From Lachnospiraceae bacterium (GTDB lineage Bacteria > Bacillota > Clostridia > Lachnospirales > Anaerotignaceae): a stretch of DNA of 5,523 nt. The notes beneath the pieces were generated by a model that ran no database searches, was not told the DNA's origin, and saw nothing but the letters and a program-made list of their open reading frames with translations. The position numbers and the translations under genes are program-made. The DNA is taken from contig JAQVIB010000142.1 in NCBI GenBank assembly GCA_028695945.1, positions 1 through 5,523 of the forward strand, read 5' to 3'. Shown here one piece after another: positions 1 through 4,692 of the stretch (the stretch's first letter is position 1; each line of letters starts with the position of its first letter).

Positions 1-841
1 GACCTGTATGGGCGGATATTGTTGCACCAATAAGAAAGTTCTTTTCAAACACAATGTTAGGCATAACACTTCTAAGTTCATTTTGGAATGACTCTATTTC
101 TTCTGGAGTATTAGTTTCACCAACGGTAAAAAGGAAATCTTCAATTTTTTCACCTGTTTTCTCAAAATATCCTCTGGTTATTTCTGCTAACTTTTTCATA
201 CCGCCTTTACGACTTCTGGTAACACCTGCAAGACTTATTTCTCCGTCTTTAAGCTCTATAAGGGGTTTGATTTTCAATATACCCCCTGCCGCTGCGCCTA
301 CTTTTCCAATTCTTCCACCTTTTTGAAGATGTTCAAGACCACCTACCATAAAAATTATTCTTGCACTATGCCTAAGCTTTTCGCAGTTTGTCTTAACTTC
401 GTCTATAGAAAGCCCGTCACGCTGCATTCTTGCTGCTTCAACTACAAGAAATTCCTGTGCACCCGTTGCAAGCCATGAATTCATAATATAGATTTTGGCA
501 TTAGGAAATTTTTCACTTAGAATTTCGCCGGCAGTGTTAGCAGACTGATGTGAGCCACTTAGTGTTGTGGTTATATTAAAGCAAAGAATGTCTTTACCGT
601 TTTCAAGTGCAGGGGTAAAGGCGTCTATGTAATCCTGCACTGCTGGCAGAGAGGTTTTTGGGAAAAGATGTTTTTCAACAAACTCTTTATAGTATACATC
701 TAGGCTAAGCTCTGTCATTTCTTTTAAATAATGTTCACCATCCAAGGATACATAAAATGGTATAACCTCAATGTTATTTTCCTTGGCAATTTTAATAGGA
801 ATGTCCGCCGCACCATCACTAAAAATTTGAAATTGGGACAT
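1..841 (-). CDS. DegV family fatty-acid-binding protein (C-terminus cut by window edge)
   Basis: Translating the minus strand from the ATG at 841-839 gives 280 uninterrupted codons with no stop before the window edge, so only the extreme C-terminus is missing. Seen: KTSLPAVQDY at residues 62-71, TTTLSGSHQS at 91-100, LEHLQKGGRIGK at about 169-180, and GATISAHTG at the visible end. These are hallmark blocks of the DegV fold, and the last is the usual C-terminal GxxxxxHxGPG region, so probably fewer than 15 residues are lost. Family knowledge: DegV proteins are cytosolic two-domain proteins that bind a fatty acid; FakB members present it to the kinase FakA for phosphorylation and phospholipid synthesis. 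Whether this copy is a true FakB cannot be told here, since no fakA is visible and Clostridia often carry several paralogues. Start choice: AGGAGGA (853-847) lies 5 bases upstream of the ATG. The gene is divergent from carD and has its own promoter. Confidence 0.95.
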   Translation of the reverse strand, partial: MSQFQIFSDGAADIPIKIAKENNIEVIPFYVSLDGEHYLKEMTELSLDVYYKEFVEKHLFPKTSLPAVQDYIDAFTPALENGKDILCFNITTTLSGSHQSANTAGEILSEKFPNAKIYIMNSWLATGAQEFLVVEAARMQRDGLSIDEVKTNCEKLRHSARIIFMVGGLEHLQKGGRIGKVGAAAGGILKIKPLIELKDGEISLAGVTRSRKGGMKKLAEITRGYFEKTGEKIEDFLFTVGETNTPEEIESFQNELRSVMPNIVFEKNFLIGATISAHTG

Positions 842-903
842 AAAAATCCTCCTGTCACATAAATATATCAAGTTCTTGTTTTTAAAACTACGTACTACAA
901 TTT

Positions 904-932
904 AATTTAGCATTTTTTTGTTCATGTGTCAA
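904..932 (-). promoter_or_regulatory. Promoter of the DegV-family gene
   Basis: On the minus strand a perfect -35 box TTGACA (932-927) is followed after 17 bases by TAAATT (909-904), a 4 of 6 match to the -10 consensus. Transcription would begin near 897, giving a leader of roughly 55 bases before the ATG at 841. The -35 and spacing are convincing and the -10 is moderate. Confidence 0.65.
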
Positions 933-1052
933 CAAAGCCAGCAAAACAATACAATAATTCGGAAAGTGTGAATCAACATACCGTGAAATTTTCAACAAAA
1001 GCATAGCAAGTTGTGAAGGTATAATATGTGCAAATTTTGGGAATAAATACAC

Positions 1053-1081
1053 TTGACATATTTGTTGCGAGTTGATAAAAT
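1053..1081 (+). promoter_or_regulatory. carD promoter P1 (sigma-A type)
   Basis: TTGACA (1053-1058), a 17-base spacer and TAAAAT (1076-1081) form a near-consensus vegetative promoter facing carD. The predicted start is near 1088, giving a leader of about 75 bases. A second promoter lies within that leader. Confidence 0.75.
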
Positions 1082-1108
1082 ATTTAGTTTGCTTTCAAAC
1101 GCCTAATG

Positions 1109-1117
1109 TGCTATAAT
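1109..1117 (+). promoter_or_regulatory. carD promoter P2 (extended -10)
   Basis: TG-C-TATAAT is a perfect extended -10 element (TG at 1109-1110, TATAAT at 1112-1117). The -35 region 17 bases upstream (TTGCTT, 1089-1094) matches only half the consensus, which is typical when an extended -10 carries recognition. Transcription would start near 1124, about 40 bases before the carD GTG. Confidence 0.65.
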
Positions 1118-1163
1118 TGTAAATGATAAGTTTAGTAACCTATTAGATTAAGAGGGTGTTTTT

Positions 1164-1643
1164 GTGTTTGAAATAGGAGATAAAATTGTATACCCAATGT
1201 ATGGGGCAGGCGTTATTGACGATATAGAGGTTTCTGACAAAGAGGGTGCAGAGGAAAATCATTATATTATTAGAATACCAAATGGAAATTTAAAAATTAA
1301 GGTTGCTGCAAAAAAAACTGAGCAGATTGGTATTCGTCCAGTATCTAATTTGGATCAACTTAATGATGCCATTGAGCAGGTCGCAAATAAGCCAGTTGTA
1401 ATTCAAAGTAATTGGAACATTAGGTATAAGGAAAATTTGGAAAAGATTAGAAGTGGGAGACTTCCAGAAGTGGTTGAGGTAACTAGAAATCTCATGCTTC
1501 GAGAAAAAGAAAGATGTCTTTCAGGTGCGGAAAAAAAGATGCTAAATAATGCAAAGCAGATAATTATTAGTGAAATTGCATATGCAAAGGAAATAGAACA
1601 AAATGTGGCAGAAGATTATCTTGCAAAAAGGCTGTTAAGTTGA
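1164..1643 (+). CDS. carD: CarD/CdnL-family RNA polymerase-binding transcription regulator
   Basis: This encodes 159 residues, close to the usual length of stand-alone CarD proteins. Residues 1-60 form the Tudor-like RNA polymerase interaction domain (FEIGDKIVYPMYGAGVI, with IRIPNGNLKIKV at 37-47), which in characterised CarD proteins binds the beta-subunit lobe. Residues 75-159 are the helical DNA-contacting domain: NWNIRYKENLEKIRSG at 83-98 with W84 at the position of the tryptophan that wedges into the upstream edge of the transcription bubble, then LSGAEKKML at 119-127. From family knowledge it stabilises or tunes open promoter complexes, with effects differing by promoter. The start is GTG at 1164, preceded by AGAGGG (1151-1156) with 7 bases of spacing; no better in-frame start exists. 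It has two promoters, and yacL follows 81 bases after its stop with no terminator seen between. The identity is firm; its regulon is unknown. Confidence 0.95.
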   Translation: MFEIGDKIVYPMYGAGVIDDIEVSDKEGAEENHYIIRIPNGNLKIKVAAKKTEQIGIRPVSNLDQLNDAIEQVANKPVVIQSNWNIRYKENLEKIRSGRLPEVVEVTRNLMLREKERCLSGAEKKMLNNAKQIIISEIAYAKEIEQNVAEDYLAKRLLS

Positions 1644-1724
1644 TAAACTATGAAGTGGTAAAATATATATTTCTGTTAAGCAATTGCTAATCAAAAAATT
1701 TAAACAACAGAAGGGGGGAATGGC

Positions 1725-2786
1725 ATGCTTAAAAGAGGAATTGAATTTTTAATAAGCACTTTATTTACAGCAATTGCTTGTATATTGCTTAGGATAGCAT
1801 ATAATGCCAATGAAGCAAAAATAGGCGAACTTGTGTCTGAACGTTATATTTATGTAATAGGTGGTATCCTTGGGTTTGTTTTCTTCTTCTTTTTTGCTCC
1901 GATAATTAGCAGTGCTATACTAAGCAAAATGGATTCCGTTGAAACAAAACTTGTAAAGATGAGCCTTAAGGAACTATTGGCAAGTGTGTTCGGTGTTTTT
2001 ATAGGGCTTACAATTGCCAACCTTATAGGACTTTCAATAAGTGGTTATGGCGGCATCATAGCACCAACAATCACAGTTTTGCTTAATATTATTTTTGGAA
2101 TTATTGGTTTTAGGGTTGCAAGCAGAAAGAAAGACGAAATTGATAGTTTTAGCGGGATAATAGAAGGTGTTAAAACAAAGGGAAATGTAAGTGGTAAGCA
2201 GAAGATACTTGATACAAGTGTTATAATTGACGGACGTATATTAGATTTACTTAAAACTGGATTTATAGAAGGAAAAATTATTATACCAAACTTTGTGCTT
2301 GAAGAACTTAGGCACATTGCGGACTCATCAGATTCTCTTAAAAGAAACAGAGGCCGAAGAGGTCTTGACATATTAAATGAGATACAAAAGCAGACGTCTG
2401 TACATGTTGAAATAGTTGATTTTTCTACAAAAGAACAGCTTGAGGTGGACAGTAAATTACTTAAAATGGCAGAAAAAATTGATGCATTTGTTGTTACAAA
2501 TGATTTTAACCTTAATAAAGTGGCAGAGTTTCAGGGCGTTAAGGTGCTTAATATAAATGAACTTAGCAATGCTATTAAGCCAGTGGTTTTGCCTGGCGAG
2601 GATATGCAGGTTACTGTTATTAAAGCTGGTAAAGAGTATGGACAAGGTGTTGCATATCTTAATGATGGAACAATGATTGTTGTTGAAGGCGGAAGTAAGT
2701 TTACTGGGGAAACCATCAATGTTATTGTTACAAGCGTTTTGCAGACAGCGGCAGGACGTATGATTTTTACAAAGAAAAAAGATTGA
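1725..2786 (+). CDS. yacL: YacL-like membrane protein with PIN and TRAM domains (putative RNase)
   Basis: This encodes 353 residues, the usual size for the YacL family. Four hydrophobic segments are visible at about 5-25, 41-66 (with the run FVFFFFF), 83-105 and 110-131, so the N-terminus is a membrane anchor. A charged linker leads to a PIN nuclease-like domain (about 160-285) with the acidic set in place: D163 in ILDTSVIIDGR, E193/E194 in FVLEELRHIAD, D242 in VDSKLL and D260 in TNDFNLN. The C-terminus (about 285-350) is a TRAM-like beta domain, probably RNA-binding (EDMQVTVIKAGKEYGQGVAYL onward). PIN domains are metal-dependent ribonucleases, so a membrane-tethered RNase is a fair inference; the family's physiological substrate is not established to my knowledge. 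The start is ATG at 1725 after AAGGGGGG (1711-1718). B. subtilis yacL is also next to ispD. A weak promoter (TTGATA 1640-1645, 18 bases, TATATA 1664-1669) may add to read-through from carD. Confidence 0.92.
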   Translation: MLKRGIEFLISTLFTAIACILLRIAYNANEAKIGELVSERYIYVIGGILGFVFFFFFAPIISSAILSKMDSVETKLVKMSLKELLASVFGVFIGLTIANLIGLSISGYGGIIAPTITVLLNIIFGIIGFRVASRKKDEIDSFSGIIEGVKTKGNVSGKQKILDTSVIIDGRILDLLKTGFIEGKIIIPNFVLEELRHIADSSDSLKRNRGRRGLDILNEIQKQTSVHVEIVDFSTKEQLEVDSKLLKMAEKIDAFVVTNDFNLNKVAEFQGVKVLNINELSNAIKPVVLPGEDMQVTVIKAGKEYGQGVAYLNDGTMIVVEGGSKFTGETINVIVTSVLQTAAGRMIFTKKKD

Positions 2787-2790
2787 TTAT

Positions 2791-2819
2791 GAAGTCGACT
2801 TAAATTTTAGGTCGACTTC
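2791..2819 (+). terminator. Strong hairpin between yacL and ispD (weak terminator, attenuator or processing site)
   Basis: GAAGTCGAC (2791-2799) and GTCGACTTC (2811-2819) form a perfect 9-bp stem. It continues inward through a G-U wobble and A-U pairs to about 12-14 pairs with a tiny AU loop. Only three T residues follow (2820-2822), so complete intrinsic termination is unlikely. It starts 5 bases after the yacL stop and ends 23 bases before the ispD ATG. It could partially terminate, protect the upstream mRNA 3' end, or mark a cleavage point separating the two messages. Confidence 0.6.
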
Positions 2820-2842
2820 TTTCAAGTAAAGGGTGATTTTTT

Positions 2843-3526
2843 ATGCAGAAAAAATGCGGTGCTGTAATTGTGGCGGCCGGCAGCGGCAAGCGAATGGGCG
2901 GAAACATAAGCAAACAATTTTTAAGTATTGGGGAAAAGCCAATAATAGTGCATACAGTTGGAAAATTTGAGAAGGTTAGAGAAATAGATGAAATAATTGT
3001 TGTTACTTCCTTGCTGTATATGAAATATGTTCAGGATTTAAAAAAGGAATTTGGGTGGAAAAAGGTAACCATTGTTGAAGGTGGAAAAGAAAGATATAAT
3101 TCTGTTCTAAATGGACTTTATGCACTTAGCAAGGACACAGAAACTGTGCTTATACATGATGGAGTTAGACCTTTTGTTACAGAAAAAAATATATTAGATG
3201 TAATTGAAAAAACACAGCAGACAGGTGCTTGCATACTGGCTGTTCCTGTTAAAGATACAATTAAGGCAGTTGATGAAAACGGTATTGTAAGAGGCACACC
3301 TGACAGAAATACGTTGTGGTCGGTACAAACACCACAGGGATTCAAATTTGATTTACTTAAAAAGGCATATGAAAGCGTAGAGAATTTTGAAGCAGTTACA
3401 GATGATGCTATGGTTATGGAAAAGGCGGGTTACAGCGTTGCTGTAGTTATGGGAAGCTATCAGAATATAAAAATTACAACGCCAGAAGATTTAACGATAG
3501 GTACGGCTATGGAGATTGAAATATAG
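2843..3526 (+). CDS. ispD: 2-C-methyl-D-erythritol 4-phosphate cytidylyltransferase
   Basis: IspD converts MEP plus CTP to 4-diphosphocytidyl-2-C-methyl-D-erythritol and pyrophosphate, the third step of the cytosolic non-mevalonate isoprenoid pathway. The 227-residue product has the usual length and complete signature set. The CTP-binding loop is AAGSGKRMG at 11-19, with K24 of SKQF matching the catalytic lysine. GGKERYNSV is at 80-88 and HDGVRP at 105-110 carries D106 and R109. Also present are KDT at 138-140, TPDR with R155, TPQGF at 163-167, TDDA at 186-189 and the C-terminal NIKITTPEDL at 208-217 with K210. No key residue appears lost. The ATG at 2843 follows AAAGGGTGA (2828-2836). The usual partner ispF is not downstream; rnhA follows after only 13 bases. 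No strong private promoter is visible, so it is probably co-transcribed with yacL, subject to the hairpin. Confidence 0.97.
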   Translation: MQKKCGAVIVAAGSGKRMGGNISKQFLSIGEKPIIVHTVGKFEKVREIDEIIVVTSLLYMKYVQDLKKEFGWKKVTIVEGGKERYNSVLNGLYALSKDTETVLIHDGVRPFVTEKNILDVIEKTQQTGACILAVPVKDTIKAVDENGIVRGTPDRNTLWSVQTPQGFKFDLLKKAYESVENFEAVTDDAMVMEKAGYSVAVVMGSYQNIKITTPEDLTIGTAMEIEI

Positions 3527-3532
3527 AGAGGA
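3525..3532 (+). promoter_or_regulatory. Ribosome binding site that decides the rnhA start
   Basis: AGAGAGGA lies just after the ispD stop and 7 bases before the ATG at 3540. It supports that ATG over the in-frame TTG at 3516, which lies inside ispD, lacks a purine-rich site at the right distance, and would add eight residues (MKYREEND) absent from typical RNase HI. Confidence 0.75.
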
Positions 3533-3539
3533 AAATGAT

Positions 3540-4004
3540 ATGAAAACAATTGATATATATACAGATGGTGCCTGTTCAGGCAACCCAGGGCAGGGCGGTT
3601 ATGGAGCAGTGCTTTTGTATAATGGAACTAGGAAAGAACTGTCTGAGGGGTTTGAACTTACCACAAATAACCGTATGGAGGCACTGGCGGTTATAAGGGC
3701 GTTAGAGGCACTAAAAGAGCCTTGCATGGTGAATTTGTACAGCGACTCAAAATACGTGGTAGATGCAATTGAAAAAGGTTGGGTAAAAAAGTGGAAGGCA
3801 AATGGTTGGAAGCGTAATAATAAAGAAATGGCATCTAATATTGACTTATGGGAAAATATGCTCGTTCTACTTGAAAAACATAAGGTAAAATTTATATGGG
3901 TTAAAGGACATGCCGATAATGTTGAAAACGAAAGATGCGATGAATTGGCAAGAATGGCAATTATTGGCGGAAATTTGTTGAAAGATTATGGATATTGCCG
4001 ATAA
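3540..4004 (+). CDS. rnhA: Ribonuclease HI
   Basis: The enzyme hydrolyses the RNA strand of RNA:DNA hybrids (R-loops, replication primers) in the cytoplasm using two metal ions. From the ATG at 3540 the product has 154 residues, nearly the same as E. coli RNase HI (155). All catalytic residues are visible: D9 in IDIYTDGACSGNPG, E47 in TTNNRMEALA, D69 in LYSDSKYV, H124 in VKGHADN and D134 in ENERCDELAR. The basic, tryptophan-rich handle that grips the hybrid is at about 81-95 (WVKKWKANGWKRNN), so this is the handle-bearing bacterial type rather than a short handle-less form. It lies 13 bases after ispD and is surely on the same transcript. No clear terminator follows it; the only symmetric element downstream is the dyad in the csp promoter. 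Confidence 0.97.
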   Translation: MKTIDIYTDGACSGNPGQGGYGAVLLYNGTRKELSEGFELTTNNRMEALAVIRALEALKEPCMVNLYSDSKYVVDAIEKGWVKKWKANGWKRNNKEMASNIDLWENMLVLLEKHKVKFIWVKGHADNVENERCDELARMAIIGGNLLKDYGYCR

Positions 4005-4041
4005 ATTAATGGAAATAGAAGCCAATAATTAAAATAATAGA

Positions 4042-4070
4042 TTGACACAAATAATTATCTGTGTTATTAT
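4042..4070 (+). promoter_or_regulatory. Strong csp promoter (sigma-A type)
   Basis: TTGACA (4042-4047), exactly 17 bases, then TATTAT (4065-4070) is the best promoter in the window. Transcription would begin near 4077, giving a leader of about 78 bases before the csp ATG. Such strength suits an abundant RNA chaperone. The whole spacer is occupied by a dyad, listed separately. Confidence 0.85.
4045..4064. promoter_or_regulatory. 20-bp dyad filling the csp promoter spacer (candidate operator)
   Basis: ACACA at 4045-4049 is mirrored by TGTGT at 4060-4064, and the centre is the palindrome ATAATTAT (4051-4058). Nine of ten base pairs across the axis are symmetric; only 4050/4059 (A opposite C) breaks it. 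The element overlaps the last three bases of the -35 box and ends just before the -10 box, where a bound dimeric repressor would block polymerase. It does not match a regulator consensus I can name with confidence. As RNA it could be a weak AU-rich hairpin at the end of the ispD-rnhA transcript. Confidence 0.5.
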
Positions 4071-4080
4071 TCTATATGTC

Positions 4081-4109
4081 GCATGAGAGTGTTTGAAACA
4101 CATGAATGC
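4081..4109 (+). promoter_or_regulatory. Hairpin at the 5' end of the csp leader
   Basis: GTGTTT (4089-4094) pairs with AAACAC (4096-4101), and GCAT (4081-4084) pairs with ATGC (4106-4109) across a symmetric internal loop. The structure sits at the predicted mRNA 5' end. Part of it (TTGAAA, 4093-4098) is also complementary to TTTCAA at 4122-4127, just before a run of nine T, and to TTTCAA at 4150-4155, which overlaps the first base of the start codon. Mutually exclusive folds are therefore possible, as known for other cold-shock leaders. Confidence 0.5.
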
Positions 4110-4141
4110 AACAACAACACATTTCAATTTTTTTTTATGCT

Positions 4142-4148
4142 AGGAGGA
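4142..4148 (+). promoter_or_regulatory. csp ribosome binding site
   Basis: AGGAGGA is a full Shine-Dalgarno match 6 bases before the ATG at 4155. It rules against the in-frame ATGs at 4083 and 4137, which have no such site at the right distance. Confidence 0.85.
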
Positions 4149-4154
4149 TTTTCA

Positions 4155-4355
4155 ATGAAAAAAGGTACAGTAAAATGGTTTAACGCAGAAAAAGGTTTCG
4201 GTTTTATTTCCGTAGATGGTGAAGATGATGTATTCGTACATTTCTCAGCTATCCAGTCAGAAGGCTACAAGACTCTTGAAGAAGGTCAGGAAGTAGAATT
4301 CGAAGTTGTTCAGGGCGCTAAAGGACCACAGGCTGCGAACGTAACACGTGCTTAA
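4155..4355 (+). CDS. csp: Cold-shock protein (CspA family RNA chaperone)
   Basis: This encodes 66 residues, the standard size for a single cold-shock domain. It forms a five-stranded beta barrel that binds single-stranded RNA and DNA, melts mRNA secondary structure and aids translation, notably after a temperature drop. Both nucleic-acid-binding motifs are intact: RNP1 as KGFGFI at 13-18 and RNP2 as VFVHF at 26-30. The family opening GTVKWFNAEKGFG and the closing GPQAANVTRA are also present. The reading frame is open upstream to 4083, but the extra 24 residues (rich in N and F) are not cold-shock sequence and contain the RBS, so 4155 is the true start. It is monocistronic in appearance, with its own strong promoter and structured leader and a terminator about 100 bases beyond the stop. 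Which paralogue (cspA, B, C or D) cannot be assigned, and cold induction is inferred only. Confidence 0.96.
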   Translation: MKKGTVKWFNAEKGFGFISVDGEDDVFVHFSAIQSEGYKTLEEGQEVEFEVVQGAKGPQAANVTRA

Positions 4356-4376
4356 TCATTTTACGATATAGTCAAC

Positions 4377-4406
4377 TGTACATTTTTTAATTGCATTTGA
4401 TATATA
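4377..4406 (+). promoter_or_regulatory. Possible promoter for a short transcript after csp
   Basis: TGTACA (4377-4382, 4 of 6 to the -35 consensus), an 18-base spacer, then TATATA (4401-4406) preceded by TG one base upstream (4398-4399). An overlapping TATAAT is at 4403-4408. Transcription from here would start near 4413 and end at the terminator at 4455-4483. AT-rich sequence gives such matches by chance, so this is tentative. Confidence 0.3.
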
Positions 4407-4412
4407 ATAAAC

Positions 4413-4483
4413 GATTTGAGCAACACTGCTCTTTCTAATATTGGAAGCGCAACGGCGTGATGACTATTGTCATCACGCTTTTT
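4413..4483 (+). ncRNA. Candidate small RNA, or structured 3' UTR of csp
   Basis: A segment of about 70 bases lies between the possible promoter and a strong terminator. It contains a perfect small hairpin, GAGCA-ACAC-TGCTC (4418-4431), an unpaired GGAAGCGCAACG-type stretch, then the terminator stem. It is richer in G and C than its AT-rich surroundings, and the terminator stands much farther from the csp stop than needed. It could equally be just the csp 3' untranslated region. No known RNA family was recognised. Confidence 0.3.
4455..4483 (+). terminator. Intrinsic (Rho-independent) terminator downstream of csp
   Basis: GCGTGATGAC (4455-4464) and GTCATCACGC (4469-4478) form a perfect 10-bp stem with a four-base loop TATT, followed directly by TTTTT (4479-4483). 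This is a classic terminator. It ends transcription coming from csp and insulates typA. Confidence 0.93.
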
Positions 4484-4606
4484 ATATGTTTCTGAATAAT
4501 GTAGTTATAATATGATTTATTACTGTATGCTATAAATTTTAGGCATTTTGTTGGTATTTTTCCTCATTGTGCAACATTCTTTTACACCGAAAACAAATAA
4601 AAAAAA

Positions 4607-4635
4607 TTGCACATGGGTAATTACTGTGTTAAAAT
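4607..4635 (+). promoter_or_regulatory. typA promoter (extended -10)
   Basis: TAAAAT (4630-4635) is preceded by TG-T (4627-4629), making an extended -10 box. TTGCAC (4607-4612) lies 17 bases upstream as a half-matching -35, just after a run of A. The predicted start is near 4642, giving a leader of about 50 bases. The strong terminator upstream implies typA needs a promoter in this gap, and this is the best candidate. Confidence 0.6.
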
Positions 4636-4692
4636 ACATAAGTTGGGGAATTATGTGGTTGTATAAAGTTAGAATAATAAGGGAGTAATGAA

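Larger units (their letters stand above)
842..1163. other. Divergent intergenic region between the DegV-family gene and carD
   Basis: No plausible gene is visible in these 322 bases. They hold the DegV gene's RBS and leftward promoter, and two rightward promoters before carD. Between them (about 933-1050) I see only short symmetric elements: TGAAA-T-TTTCA at 984-994, and a TATAAT at 1020-1025 with no acceptable -35 box. Near the DegV transcript start there is a direct repeat, ACTAC at 887-891 and 894-898, and the small palindrome CAAG-TT-CTTG at 869-878. None matches a regulator site I can name. Confidence 0.7.
4356..4692. other. Intergenic region between csp and typA
   Basis: These 337 bases contain no convincing gene; the longest ATG-led frame I noticed (4487) encodes only nine residues. 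The first part (to 4483) holds the csp 3' region, a possible internal promoter, a small GAGCA/TGCTC hairpin (4418-4431) and the strong terminator. The second part is AT-rich. It holds orphan -10-like boxes at 4506-4511 (TATAAT) and 4531-4536 (TATAAA preceded by TG-C) without good -35 partners, a spaced inverted repeat TGTGCAA/TTGCACA (4568-4574 and 4607-4613), and the typA promoter and RBS. Confidence 0.7.

Noticed and set aside
54..326. Plus-strand open frame of 90 codons
   Set aside because: It is antisense to the DegV-family gene, whose conserved motifs are clear on the minus strand. It has no RBS and no recognisable protein content.
1020..1025. TATAAT upstream of carD as a third promoter
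   Set aside because: The -35 region at any reasonable spacing is unrelated to consensus and there is no TG extension.
1679..1688. Palindrome AGCAATTGCT between carD and yacL
   Set aside because: It is only 10 bases with no flanking extension, U-tract or promoter overlap of note. Such sites are common by chance in AT-rich DNA.
2045..2719. Minus-strand open frames of 108, 62 and 62 codons inside yacL
   Set aside because: They overlap the PIN and TRAM coding region, which has intact motifs. The translations are low complexity and look like frame shadows.
3118..3345. Minus-strand open frame of 75 codons inside ispD
   Set aside because: It is an antisense shadow of the conserved IspD core, with no supporting RBS or motif.
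3516..3539. Upstream TTG start for RNase HI overlapping ispD
   Set aside because: It has no RBS at proper spacing and would add residues not found in typical RNase HI, while the ATG at 3540 has a good RBS and gives the family's normal length.
4083..4154. 24-residue N-terminal extension of the cold-shock protein in the same frame
   Set aside because: The ATG at 4083 lies only about six bases after the predicted transcript start with no RBS, and the extension contains the csp Shine-Dalgarno sequence and a nine-T run. The cold-shock domain starts at 4155.
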